Of a DNA stretch of 64,000 nucleotides, positions 9,094 to 19,855 are shown piece after piece; within the stretch, counting starts at the first letter, position 1; each line of letters opens with the position of its first letter. This stretch comes from Chitinophaga sp. E66 (lineage in GTDB: Bacteria > Bacteroidota > Bacteroidia > Chitinophagales > Chitinophagaceae), in the NCBI GenBank assembly GCA_019285755.1, contig CP079103.1:3906001-3970000 (forward strand), given 5' to 3'. The notes under the pieces are model-generated. The model saw only the letters and a list, made by a program, of their open reading frames with translations, did not search any database and was not told the origin of the DNA. A program made the position numbers and the translations under genes.

Positions 9094-11584
9094 TTATTTA
9101 TCAACCGAATAAGTCTTCTTCTCCTGGCCGGTCCTTTTCCTTGTCTTCATCTTTTCGGATATGGAGATCGCGTTGCGGGAAGGGAATTTCGATCCCCTGA
9201 TCGCGGAATGCTTTGTGAATGGCAAAGACCAGTTCGCTCTTCGCGACCCATCCCCGCGCAGCGTTGTGGTCCAGAAATAGAGCTGAATCTGTATGCCATT
9301 GTCTCCGAACTCGGTGGCCCAGATCACCGGCTCCGGCGTTTTCAACAGCTGCTTGTTTTCGGTAAGGATATGCCTGAGGATAGTTTCGACACGTACCAGG
9401 TCAGACGAGTACCCAACGCCAACCGTCAAATGATTGCGGCACATTGGTTTTTGCAGCGTCCAGTTAACGAGCTGGTCGTTCAGCAGTTCTCCATTCGGGA
9501 TGATGAGATGAGAGCCGTCGAGGGTTTGAAGCAGACTGCTGCGGAATCCGATGGATTTCACGGTCCCGGTCTTGCCTTTTACCTCGACGAAATCACCCAC
9601 ATTCAATGGCTTCTCGAACGCCAGGATCACCCCGCTAACCAGGTTATTGACGAGTGATTGCAAACCAAACCCGATTCCCACACCAAGCGCCCCCAATACG
9701 AAGGTTGCCCTGTCAAGCGGAATTCCCGCTACGGCAAATGCCAGCAAGAGCCCCAGCACGAATATAAATATCCGCACTACCAGCAGCCAGCTGCCGAGCC
9801 CTGCCGGCCCGTGCGCGTCTGCGGGGTGACCTGCTTTATCCGATGCGAAGAAGGATACTATCTTAGAGATAATGGAGGCGAGTATCAGGATGGCGAAGAA
9901 CGCCAGGACGCTGAAGAAAGAAAACGTATAGGCGCCTATGGTACGCTGATCGAAGAGGAAATCCTCCATCGGTTCCGTCACCATATTGAATACATAAAAC
10001 GTGCGGGCGAACAAAATGAACCAGCCGATGATCAGGAACACGTAAAGAACCGCGGCGCCTGACGCCCAACCGCGGCAAAGTTCACAAAGAAAAGCTGGCG
10101 TTCCGGCATCTGGTAAATGTCTGATGCCAGCGTGAGCGCTTCGTTGATGAGGCGCACCGTCCACAAGAACATGATGGCGATCACCACGCTGATAAACCCG
10201 CTGACCATGAGCCCCTTGCCGAGATTGAACCGTCCGGCAAGGTTGGCGATGATGGACAATATTTCCACCACTACAAGGAACCAGATAAAATACACGATCC
10301 ATTTCTCGCGCAGCTCTTCACGGCGCCCCCGCAACAGGTACCAGCCGCTGACGAGGATGCCGCCGACGGCCAGCCCCAGCATAAACCATCTTTCAGAACG
10401 GGATGCCTGCAGGATAAAGTTGTCTGCGCAGGCCAACAGGAAAAGGACCCAGATCATACACCAGAACCACATCCAATATGCCGTAATGAAGCGAAAGAAG
10501 ATGATGGTGAGACAGGTGGATGCGATCACCCATAACAGGCTGGCGAAAACCCATGGCGGATCGGGGAATATAAACTGGAAAACGCAGACCACGATCATAA
10601 TGGCCGACAGCAGCGGGTACCGCAGAACGAGCTGCCCGTCAAAGTCTTGTCGCAGCAAGCCGTTGGCAGATACCTTTTTACGAAGCGTGCGCAGGAAGAT
10701 GGTGCAAAAGATCGTGAGCACCGCAAGGATAGCGATCTTACCCGGATTGTTGCGGACATAAAACCAGAGTATAAGCCGGTTCTTTTCAAGGGCCTGTTGG
10801 AAAATCTCATCCATAGCCCGGGCATGCTCAGGCTGTTCGTTGAGGCCGCTTACCTCCCGGATAAAAGTCTGATCAGATAACCTCCTTTCAAAACGGTCGA
10901 TCTGCTCCAGTGACGATTGCAGATCATATACCGTTGCATCCAGCTGGTCTTTAACATGCTGCACATTGTGCAGGGACGAAGAAAGTATACTGTCTATGGG
11001 CGACACTTCGCGGGCGGCAACATACAACTTGCGGACCAGGTGCAGGAATTCCGCAGAATCAACAGGCACGGCATATAGCTGCGGTTTGCTGGCGATGGAA
11101 TCGAAATTATGCCGGAAGCCGACCAATCGTTTCTTATAACTGTCAACCTGCGCTTTGCGGACATTGGCTCTTTCTAACAGTTCATGGATAAGTTTATACG
11201 AAGTGGTCAGGTTTCTTTCGGTTTGCAGGGAACCGGTATTTTTGAAAACGCCGTCTCCCGCGATTTCGAATCGTTCCCGGATGGCGGTGAGCTCTTTTTG
11301 ATGCTATTGGTATCCAGGCCGGTCTTCAGGAAATCGCGGGTATGGCGGATAGTGCGGAGGAGCTCGTCCAGCAAGGCGTCCTGCTCATTGGCGGCGGTGT
11401 GTTGCTGGTATTTCTTTGCGTAATCGGCAGGGGCTTCTTCGAGCATATGGCGTAACCTGCGCGACAGGGAATCTTTCGAGGGCTGGGGCACCGAATCCGA
11501 TTGCGCCTTCAGCTGCACAGGCGCCAGGCACCCGCATGCCCATATGAGGAAAATACAAATAGAATTGCTGAACAGCGTTTTCAT
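9094..11584 (-). CDS. MscS-family mechanosensitive channel, large type, frameshifted
   Basis: About 830 residues in total. The Met at 11584 opens a signal peptide (MKTLFSNSICIFLIWACG...APVQLKAQ). A long coiled periplasmic N-terminal domain follows (SSLEQIDRFERRLSDQTFIR), then several membrane helices (FYVRNNPGKIAILAVLTIF, FFRFITAYWMWFWCM, LMVSGFISVVIAIMFLW). The MscS core is LGALGVGIGFGLQSLVNNLV with the pore-lining helix, then VGDFVEVKGKTGTVKSIGFR and DGSHLIIPNGELLND. Frames change near 9256, 10060, 11225 and 11295; the tail beyond FWTTTL continues in another frame to the stop at 9094. Such YbiO/MscK-like channels open during hypo-osmotic shock. No partner gene is evident. Confidence 0.85.
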
Positions 11585-11616
11585 ATTCAACAATTTACAA
11601 TTTTTCCCCTTTCCCA

Positions 11617-12462
11617 TTACATCCCTTCCAGGAATTCGTGTATCATGGCGGCCGTACGGGCCGGCACTGCGTTGTTCATTGCCGGCGCGGTGGCCTCGCC
11701 GATATATTCGCCATGCCCTCCGGGAAAGACGGCCAGCTGACCCTTCGGGAACAATTGATATAATTCCAGGGTATGCGCCATGGTCGCCACATCCTGGTTG
11801 CCCGCCATGACGAGCACCGGCTGATTCACGGCTTGCAACATGGATGGCGGCCAGTCCTTAAACCGGAGCAGGCGCCCCATTAATTTGGCCACCAGCGTAT
11901 CGGCCTGCGGCTTCGGCGAAGCGGACTCATATGCATTCCGCAACGCAGGAGGCATGCCTGCCGCATCCGCTTTCCGGAACATGGCCTCCAATCCTGGCAC
12001 CCATCCTTCCTTCCGGTAAAACACCGATCCCAATACCATTTTCCGCACTTTCGACGGATGGCGGACGGCGAGTTGCACCGCGGCGTTCCCGCCATTACTG
12101 AAACCCATTACATCAGCCTGCTTGATCTGTAATGCATCCAGCAGCGCCGCTGCGTCATCCGCATCCTGCTCAAAACTGAATGGCGTGTTGCGCTCCGCCG
12201 TATGGCCATGCCCTTGTAATTCGATGGCGATGACCCGGCGTTTAGCTGACAAAGCCGGCAATATGCGACCGAACGTAGTTTGAATCGTAGAGCCGCCGCC
12301 GTGCAGCAGCAAAAGCGGCACGCCGCGGTCCGGACCGTAGATTTCATAATACATCCGCAGGCCGTTTACATCGGCGTAGCCGGACTTAACGGGCAAAGAG
12401 TCGGTGGTGGCTGCGAAAGCAGATGCCCGCAGCCATAAGGTCAGCCAGAAAAAGTATTTCAT
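11617..12462 (-). CDS. Secreted alpha/beta hydrolase
   Basis: Intact 281-residue protein. I chose Met 12462 because it starts a signal peptide (MKYFFWLTLWLRASAFAA); the frame is open further upstream but overlaps the SRPBCC gene. Alpha/beta hydrolase features: oxyanion-hole HGGGST, nucleophile elbow GFSNGGN with the catalytic Ser, the acid Asp in MAGNQDVAT, and the His in FPGGHGEY. The cap region is short. Substrate unknown; the family includes esterases, lactonases and peptidases. It lies 38 bp downstream of the SRPBCC gene and 32 bp upstream of the MscS start, so co-transcription is possible. Confidence 0.88.
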   Translation of the reverse strand: MKYFFWLTLWLRASAFAATTDSLPVKSGYADVNGLRMYYEIYGPDRGVPLLLLHGGGSTIQTTFGRILPALSAKRRVIAIELQGHGHTAERNTPFSFEQDADDAAALLDALQIKQADVMGFSNGGNAAVQLAVRHPSKVRKMVLGSVFYRKEGWVPGLEAMFRKADAAGMPPALRNAYESASPKPQADTLVAKLMGRLLRFKDWPPSMLQAVNQPVLVMAGNQDVATMAHTLELYQLFPKGQLAVFPGGHGEYIGEATAPAMNNAVPARTAAMIHEFLEGM

Positions 12463-12500
12463 GTCGGAGTTTTTCCGCCGTTGGCGGAAGTTGTAAAATG

Positions 12501-13003
12501 TTATTCGCCCAATTGCGCCTCCATGCGATCGAGCATTTGCAGCCAGCTGGGATATGCGCCCGTTCTGCGCGCCACATCGGCAGGCGCAACCTGGTGCAGG
12601 GTGATTTCGGTACGCTGATCGTCCAACGCACGGAAGGTAACGGTCACCAGCGTCTCGCTGGGCCATTCGGGGTCCATGCCTGCTTCGGCTGACGTCCTCA
12701 GGTTGCCCAGCTCATCGGCGATATTCAACGTATACACGATCCTTTCCGGCGCCGATACTTCCAGATATTCACCAGCGCACCAGCATTCGTACCCCTCGGG
12801 CGTAACTACGCAGGAATGGAAACGGCCGCCGGGGCGGATGTCCAATGTTTTGAAACGGATACTGCAGTCATTGGGCGCATACCAGCGCGGCAGGTGCTCC
12901 GGGTCTGTCCAGATACGGAAAACGAGCTCCCGGGGAAGTTGACCGTCCGCGTGATGAGGACGTCATTTGGCGCGGGGCTTACGGGTTTTGTTGGTTGTTG
13001 CAT
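12501..13003 (-). CDS. SRPBCC (AHSA1/START-like) domain protein, frameshifted
   Basis: About 167 residues. The start at 13003 gives MQQPTKPVSPAPNDVLITRT, then the frame is lost at a run of four G (12932-12935); adding one base yields NFPRELVFRIWTDPEHLPRW, the classic AHSA1 opening. The rest reads DIRPGGRFHSCVVTPEG, YLEVSAPERIVYTLNIAD and VTVTFRALDDQRTEITLHQV, ending in a terminal amphipathic helix. These small hydrophobic-cavity proteins are often paired with an ArsR regulator, as here: the ArsR gene overlaps this start by 41 bp. Ligand and role are unknown. Confidence 0.85.
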
Positions 13004-13339
13004 GATCTGTATTTTTAGTATCAGTGTTGACGGATGCCAGATAGGACTCCATGGAGTCGAGGGTCTTATTCCAGGAGCGGGTGTATTGCTCCACCCAGTC
13101 GCGGACCTCCGACAATTTCTCCAGCCTTGCCTCACAATGGCGCTCCCGTCCTTCCTTACGGATGATGATCAGCCCGCATTCCTCCAGCAGCTTCACATGT
13201 TCCGACACGGTGGGCCGGCTGGTATCGAAGTAATCCGCGATGGCGTTCATCGTGAGCGGCCGGTCGGCCAGTAATTGTATGATCCCCGGCGGGTGGGATC
13301 GGCTATCGCCTGAAAAACATCCCTTCTTTTTTTTTCCAT
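12963..13339 (-). CDS. ArsR-family winged-helix regulator, frameshifted
   Basis: About 125 residues starting at Met 13339 (MEKKRRDVFQAIADPTRR). The run of four C at 13284-13287 needs one more base to join this to GIIQLLADRPLTMNAIADYF and the recognition helix SRPTVSEHVKLLEECGLIII, then KEGRERHCEARLEKL (wing). No metal-binding Cys pair is visible, so it is the non-metal ArsR subtype that partners SRPBCC proteins. The 3' end overlaps the SRPBCC start, indicating translational coupling. It probably autoregulates this pair. Confidence 0.85.
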
Positions 13340-13512
13340 TATGTAGGCATTTCCCTACAAATATAGTAAAAGGAAGGAAATCCCTACATATTTATTTCTA
13401 CCATCTTGCCACCAACACCTTTGCGAAGTATATCAATCCGGTATCATTCGGGAGGGAAAAGCATGTTTTTCGCGAAAAAAACACATATTACAATCCTATC
13501 CACCTTTAAACA

Positions 13513-14945
13513 TTGAAACATAGCAACGAACAGTCCTCCGACCGCAAGCTGGAGCGGGGCTACAAAACCGCCACATTCAGCTGATCGCCCTCGGGGTGCT
13601 ATCGGCACGGGTCTTTTCCTGGGCATTGGCCCGGCCGCCGTTCAGGCGGGCCCTTCCGTAATTTTAGGGTATGCGCTGGCAGGCGTCATCGCATTTTTCA
13701 TCATGCGCCAGTTGGGTGAAATGGTCGTGGAAGAACCCGTTTCCGGGAGCTTCAGCCACTTCGCTTATAAATATTGGGGCACCTTTGCCGGATTTGCGTC
13801 GGGCTGGAATTACTGGGTACTATATATCCTGGTAAGCATGTCCGAACTGACGGCCATCGGCATCTATGTTCAGTTCTGGTGGCCGGAGATCCCGCTCTGG
13901 GCATCGAGCCTGTTTTTCTTCGTCACTATCAACGCGCTGAACCTGAGTTCCGTTAAGGTATATGGGGAAGCGGAGTTCTGGTTTTCCATCGTGAAAGTGG
14001 TCGCTATTATCGCCATGATCGTCTTCGGCGTATACCTGCTCTTCAGCGGCAACGGCGGCCCCAGGCCACCGTGAGCAACCTCTGGAACGACGGCGGGTTC
14101 TTCCCGAAAGGATTGCTCTCTAAAGACGCATCCGGCAGCTACCAGGGATTGTTGGCAGCGCTGGCGCTGATCATGTTCTCCTTCGGTGGACTGGAGCTCA
14201 TCGGTATCACCGCTGCGGAAGCCGATCAACCCGAAAAAACCATTCCCCGCGCCACGAACCAGGTGATCTACCGGATCCTCATTTTCTATGTAGGCGCCCT
14301 CATCATACTGTTCTCCCTTTCTCCCTGGAAAACATTACGACAGACAGCAGTCCATTTGTGATGGTATTCGAAAGCCTGAAAGGATTCCAGTTCGAGATGT
14401 TCGGCAAGACCATTTACTTTACCAGCCTCATCGCCAACGCCCTTAACCTGATCGTGCTTACGGCTGCGCTGTCTGTATATAACAGCTGCGTATACTCTAA
14501 CTCCCGCATGCTCTACGGACTGGCGGAGCAGGGCAACCCCTCCTTCCTGTCGAAGCTGAACAAGAACCACGTACCCGTACTGGCCACGCTGGTTTCGGCG
14601 GCATTTGTGGGCGTATGTATCATCATCAACAAACTTATGCCGGAAAAGGCGCTCCATGCGCTGATGTCTTTGGTGGTATCTGCCCTGATCATCAACTGGC
14701 TCATGATCAGCGTAGTGCACATGAAGTTCCGGCAGCACTTCAAAAACGGACAAGCGAAGACCAAATTCCCGTCCTTCCTCTATCCCCTTTCGAATTATAT
14801 CTGCCTGATCTTCCTGACAGGAATCCTGGGGCTGATGGTGCTCACCGGCATGGCGCTCCCCGTAATGCTGATACCCGTCTGGGTGGTGTTCCTTTACATC
14901 TGCTATATCGTCGTGAAACGGAATAAAAACCGGGAAGCGTTGTAA
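13513..14945 (+). CDS. Amino-acid permease (APC superfamily), frameshifted
   Basis: About 475 residues with 12 predicted helices. The start is uncertain: TTG at 13513 is in frame (KHSNEQSSDRKLERG), and a lost base may hide an ATG. Joined frames give LQNRHIQLIALGGAIGTGLF, the consensus APC helix-1 motif, then QLGEMVVEEPVSGSFSHFA, YWGTFAGFASGWNYWVLY, LIMFSFGGLELIGITAAEA (helix 6) and NSRMLYGLAEQGNPSFLSKL. This pattern is typical of AroP/CycA/ProY-type proton symporters for aromatic, D- or small neutral amino acids. Frames change near 13550, 13595, 14068 and 14335. A strong hairpin follows the stop. Confidence 0.85.
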
Positions 14946-14958
14946 ACTTTCTATCAAC

Positions 14959-15008
14959 AAAAAAGGGGCCGTCTCCTATGTTTGCAAAAACATGGAGGCG
15001 GCCCTTTT
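14959..15008 (+). terminator. Intrinsic terminator after amino-acid permease
   Basis: AAAAGGGGCCGTCTCC pairs imperfectly with GGAGGCGGCCCTTTT, extended inward by ATGTTT/AAACAT; the 3' arm ends in a T run. Confidence 0.75.
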
Positions 15009-15393
15009 ACTACAAACACCTCAATACGCGTTGATTGCTCCCAATCCCTGGTTTATAGGCGGCTAATTGTACCTGGCCCCTAATAAATTGCCCTAAAGTC
15101 ATCTCCAAAACGCTTATTTGCCTGATTTTCAATACAGGACAGTTAGGATATAGGTGCAGACGAAGGGCAGACGAAGGGCAGACGAAGGGCAGACGAAGGG
15201 CAGACGAAGGGCAGACGAAGGGCAGACGAAGGGCAGACGAGCGGCAGACGCGAAGGCAATTAGCCCGAAATAAAAGCCAGATATATGGCCGGCAAAATGA
15301 TTAATCTTTAAGATGCAAAAGACCCGTCTGGCCAATTGCCTGTCAATCCCGCCACATTCCGGACAAGTACACAATTGTAAACTTTGTCGCTGT
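15009..15393. other. Gene-free stretch containing an 11-bp tandem repeat
   Basis: No credible coding frame was found between the permease terminator and the stop of the glycoside hydrolase. The only notable structure is the tandem array at 15156-15256. The minus-strand open frame over it (RLPFVC/PSSAL repeats) is a by-product of the array. Confidence 0.6.
15156..15256. repeat. Tandem repeat, 11-bp unit GCAGACGAAGG
   Basis: Seven perfect head-to-tail copies occupy 15156-15232, followed by two degenerate copies (15233-15243 and 15244-15256). There are no spacers, so it is not a CRISPR array. The 11-bp period is close to one DNA helical turn. Confidence 0.95.
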
Positions 15394-17548
15394 TTATTGC
15401 ACTACCCACCAATTATAACTCTCCGGTTGCAGGGTCACCGTCATTTCGATTTCATAAGCCCGGTTGAGCGTATATGTTTTAGGCGCCGTACCATTAGCTG
15501 ACAGCTTAGCGGTAGCCGTGAGGCCGGTATAGTACAGCGGCACGCGGATCGTACGCGTGATAGCGGTTTTAAGCGGATTATACAGGATCAGGAAGCCTTT
15601 CTCCTTCCCTTGAGGGTCTGCATGCAGGATGCCATCCCAATCGCGGCCGTCGGCACGGCGCAGGTGAACGATATCAGCGTTTAGGATCGTCCGGTACTTT
15701 TTATACCAGGTAACCATATCTTTCACGGCGTTTTCGTGGCCTCGGTATCGTACAACCGGGGGCCGCGGTAGCAGGCCTGGATGCCGGAACCATAGTACTG
15801 GAACATCAACTGCTTGTAATCGTCCGGTGCTCGCTGAGCGGTTCCAGGACTGCTTCGGGGCCGCCGCCCTGGTATTTGGTAAGCGGCACGAAGCCCCAGC
15901 CCATGGAAGGCGTCTTCTCCAGGTTCCGTCGTAGATATTCTGGCGGTTCAGGATCTTTTGCTGGTCGCGGGACAGGGAGAAGTTCACTTCACGGTAGCCC
16001 AGCCCGATCTTATGCGTACCATCGAGAAAGTACCAGTCTGGCGCGTTGATGTATACTCCTGCTCAGCCAGATCGCGGTACAATTCCTTCTGGATCTCCAT
16101 CTGGCGCCATTGCGAGTCGTGCTCGTCTTTGTGGCCGGGATGGGTGGTGGAGGCGCAGACATCGCCCGGATAAGGGCCGTCGTTCTCCCAGATATCGAAC
16201 CCGGTCTGTTTGATGAAATACTTGATCTTATCGCGGTATGCCAGTCCCCACTCACTGCCGAAACAGGGCGCATTGCCGAAGAAGGCGCCGCCGGGCTTTC
16301 CCGTCAGCGGACTGATCACATCATCCTTATCGCTGATGCGGCGGGAGCTGAAAAGGGAATACCCGCCGATAAGGATTCCTCTTGCATGCGCATAATCACT
16401 CAGCATTTTCCAACGGGCGATATTGGCCGCGGAAGTATCTTCCATGTTCACGTGGCTGCCAAAGCTGAGGATCAGCGCTTCATAACCCGTAGCGGCACAT
16501 TGGTCTACCGCGTTCTTTACTTCCTGGTCGTTTTTGCTGACCAAATGCATGAAGATGGGGTTCCCGAGCGTCCAGGGTGCGATAGTGCGGTACATTTTGC
16601 GCACGGCCAGCCCTCTCCTTTCGCGGTCGTAGCTATCCATCAGCAGCTCCAGGTTGCGGGAGAGGTCATGGTTTCGCCATTGGGTAAATTGACGGCGGTG
16701 ACCTTATCGGTATACGCCTCGAACAGACAAGGTGTTCCGTAATCGTAGTTCACCTGCGACGTATAGGAAGAGTCCTGCTTCCAGTGTGAAGTCTGGTCGC
16801 TGACAGGGTAATTCATCGCGTTATTGAAAGCGTAATTTGTTTCAAAGTAAATGCCCTGGGGCTTTTTCAGCTTTTCGGGCTTCCCGATCACAGTGCTTTC
16901 TTCTTCCACCATGCCTAAAATCTCGTGAACAATGCTGTTCACGGTTACGGCGGCGCCGCTATGGTTTTCTACGACCGCCCATTTGGCGATCAGGGGCAGT
17001 CCGTCATAAATGGCATATGCCACTTTCACGATAAGACCTTTGGCTTCGGGAGCATTGCTTTCATAGTAAAATTCGATCTGCCGGCCGGTGGGCTGCTTTC
17101 CATTGGCGCCCCAGTAATGGCCTTTCCAGTTCACCCGTGGCCTGATGTCCGACACGGTATGCCGGATATAACGAAAGTCCTGCGCGCCGGCTGTGAATCC
17201 GTCTACCCATTCGGGAAGCAGGTAAGCGTTTTCTTTCTGGCCGTTCAGCCCGCCGACGTTAAATGTTTTCCCGTTGATGGTGACACGGGCTTCGGGTTTA
17301 ATGGCGCGTAGGAGCTGCTGGCCGTTCACCAGGTTCAGATACCCGTAACAGGCCACATTAGGCGAGATGCGGAAAGTGCGTTGGACGAGACCGTTTTCCA
17401 GGACGATGTCCTTGCCCCGTTGTTCGGCTTTCGCTTTTGCGGTAACGGGCGTTATGAGCCAGTCGGGCTGATGGGAACGGGGCGCCTGCGCTCCGGCCAC
17501 GGCGGCCGACAGCAACATACCCCACAACAAAGTGCGTTTCTTATTCAT
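15394..17548 (-). CDS. Putative alpha-galactosidase-like glycoside hydrolase, frameshifted
   Basis: About 715 residues with signal peptide MNKKRTLLWGMLLSAAVAGAQA. An N-terminal beta-sandwich domain (~residues 35-300: VLENGLVQRTFRISPNVACY, YGYLNLVNGQQLLRAIKPEA) is followed by a TIM-barrel-like section: LELLMDSYDRERRGLAVRKM, DQCAATGYEALILSFGSHVN, YAHARGILIGGYSLFSSRRI and TGFDIWENDGPYPGDVCAST, where the Asp residues may be catalytic. A C-terminal beta domain ends with LQPESYNWWVVQ. The layout matches clan GH-D (GH27/GH36) enzymes; the substrate remains unproven. At least four frame changes occur (near 16685, 16055, 15960 and 15740). It stands alone, with no SusCD beside it. Confidence 0.6.
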
Positions 17549-17744
17549 ACATCAAAAGTTAGCTACCGGTACGTGGTTCACTGTTTGTATGCGTACATTC
17601 CGGTCAATGCATTTTCCAAGTTAAGCATAATGGCCATGCCGTTCAATACCCCTGGCCGCCAAATCAATTCCCCATTACATAAAAGCAAAATGATATCATG
17701 GGGTTTCTTATCTTGGGGAGCTGTTCATCCACGGCGACCTGACT

Positions 17745-18642
17745 TATGCAAAACGGCAACGGGCAGCTTCATACCAGGGGCTGGTCTCCATCTTATTCGT
17801 GCTCCTCATCTGGGGCAGTTCCTTTTCCGTCACGAAGTTCGTGGTAACGGAAGTTCCTCCGCTTACGGCCGCCACCATCCGAAACCTGATCGCCTGCGCG
17901 GCGCTGCTGCCCTTTACCTGGCCAGCCGCCGTAAGTCGAGGCTGCCATTGCCCTGGGGCAAGCTGACGCTGATGGGCCTGTCCGGCACTACGCTGTATTA
18001 TCTCTGTTTCAACACCGGTATGCATTACGTCACTGCCAGCACGGGCGCCCTCATCGAAGGACTGGTACCTGTCGCCATCGCCGTTCCGGCGGCGCTGATC
18101 CTCAAAGAGCACCTTAACGGGAGGCTCGTTGCGGGGATCGTTCTTTCGGTTACGGGCGTGATCCTGGTGGGGTTCATCGGCAACCGGGGCAATCGGCCAA
18201 CGCGCCCCTCGGCAGCGCGCTCATCGTGGCGGCCGTCTGCCTTTGGAGCATTTACACATTGCTGTCGCGCACGGTAAAGGATCATGATACTTTACAGGTT
18301 ACCGCCCTGAGCATGATGATCGGCACGGTACTGTCCGTCCCCATCGGTTGGATGGAAGTGCGGCAGACAGGGTGGCCCGTCATCTCCTGGCAGGCGTGGA
18401 TGGGGTTGTGTTATTGCGGCATCCTGTCTTCCGCCGTGGCGTATTTCCTCTACAACAAGGCCCTGGAGAGCCTGCCCGCCGCACAAGTCGGCAATTTCCT
18501 CAACCTCAACCCCGTCATCGGCGCAATCGTGGCATTCATCTTCCTGCGGGAAACGTTCACGGCGCTTCAATGGGCGGGCGGCGCGCTGGTGATCGGCGGC
18601 ATCTGGCTCAGTTCGGGAAAACGGGAGACGGCAAAAAAATAG
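17745..18642 (+). CDS. EamA/DMT-family transporter, frameshifted
   Basis: About 300 residues with ten helices, in the drug/metabolite transporter superfamily. The first EamA repeat reads GLVSILFVLLIWGSSFSVTK, TAATIRNLIACAALLPFTW and LTLMGLSGTTLYYLCFNTGM with HYVTASTGALIEGLVPVAIA; the second ends in FLYNKALESLPAAQVGNFLN, NPVIGAIVAFIFLRETFTAL and WAGGALVIGGIWLSSGKRE. The true start is obscured; the coding frame enters from LTYAKRQRAASYQG near 17745 and no clear ATG is in that frame. Frames change near 17935 and 18195. Probably exports or imports a metabolite; the substrate is not predictable. Confidence 0.82.
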
Positions 18643-18704
18643 TTGTCAGATTTCCGGTTGCCCGCCTTTATCCGGCGTCCTACCTTTGACATAAATCAAC
18701 GATC

Positions 18705-19739
18705 ATGCTTACCCGCGAAAGAATGTACCAGGCGATTATTGAAAAGGACAGCACGTTTGAGGGCACGTTCTTCACCGCCGTAAAGACCACCGGCATTTTT
18801 GCCGGCCAACCTGCACGGCCCGCAAGCCAAAGCAGGAGAACGTGGAATTCGTGGCTACGGCGAAGGAGGCCATCCTGAAAGGGTACCGCCCCTGCAAGGT
18901 GTGCCGCCCGCTGGAAAAAGCGGCGAAACGCCGGCGCATATCCGAGAACTGATGGATGCCCTCAGCGCCGACCCTTCGAAGAAGTTCAGGGACGAAGAGC
19001 TGACCCGAATGGGCCTGGAGCCCAGCGCCATACGCCGCTGGTTCCTGAAAAACCACGGCATAACGTTCCACGCCTACCAGCGCATGTTCCGCCTTAATTC
19101 GGCATTCAGGCACCTGCGCGAAGGCGCGCCGGTTACCGGCACGGCCTTTGGATCGGGGTACGACTCGCTCAGCGGATTCGCCGACTCCTTCAAGTCGGTA
19201 TTCGGCGTAGCCCCTTCCAACAGCCGCCACCGCAACGTCATCAATATCGAAAGGCTTGATACACCCTTAGGCACGATGTTCGCCTGCGCCGCAGACGCCG
19301 GCGTCTGCCTGCTGGAATTCTCCGACCGCAAAATGCTCGAAACGGAGCTCAAAGACATCGCCCGGCTGCACAACGCGGAGATCATCCCCGGACATAACCC
19401 CCATTTCGATACGCTGCGCCAGCAACTCGACGAATACTTTGCAGGGACGAGAAAATCCTTCACCGTTCCCCTCTTCACACCCGGAACGCCTTTCCAGCAA
19501 AAGGTATGGGAGCTGCTGCAAAGCGTGCCCTTCGGCGCCACGAGCACTTACAAACGCCAGGCCCACGCCCTTCATATGCCGGCGGCCATCCGGGCCGTAG
19601 CCCGCGCCAATGGCATGAACCGCATCTCCATCCTCGTTCCCTGCCATCGCATCATCAGCGAAGACGGCCAGCTGACCGGTTACGGCGGAGGCGTTCACCG
19701 CAAGCAATGGCTCCTCGATCATGAAAAAAGAACGCCTGA
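18705..19739 (+). CDS. ada: Bifunctional Ada-type transcriptional activator / O6-methylguanine-DNA methyltransferase, frameshifted
   Basis: About 345 residues. The N-terminal Ada metal-binding domain starts MLTRERMYQAIIEKDSTFEG; after adding one T in the T5 run at 18796-18800 it reads GIFCRPTCTARKPKQENVEF and GYRPCKVCRP, restoring all four zinc Cys including the methyl-phosphotriester acceptor. A second repair in the A5 run at 18915-18919 leads to the AraC HTH (SAIRRWFLKNHGITFHAYQR, FGSGYDSLSGFADSFKSVFG) and the MGMT domain (PFQQKVWELLQSVPFGAT, ISILVPCHRIISEDG with the active-site PCHR). The A6 run at 19724-19729 then needs one A to reach the natural stop at 19737-19739. It removes alkyl damage and activates adaptive-response genes. 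Confidence 0.9.
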
Positions 19740-19855
19740 CCCGAAGGCGGACACCAACTGTTTCAAAAGCGGACATATTGATTTATTTTTAATCTTTATA
19801 ATACTCATTGCAAGCCTTCCGGCTAATTGGCATCGCCTTGGTAAAGAGGTAACAC

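Noticed and set aside
14286..14960. 224-residue minus-strand frame over the amino-acid permease
   Set aside because: His/Gln/Asp-rich shadow of membrane helices.
15156..15256. CRISPR array
   Set aside because: Units are adjacent with no unique spacers, and only 11 bp long.
15129..15374. 81-residue minus-strand frame with RLPFVCPSSAL repeats
   Set aside because: It arises from translating the 11-bp tandem array; no start signal or homologous features.
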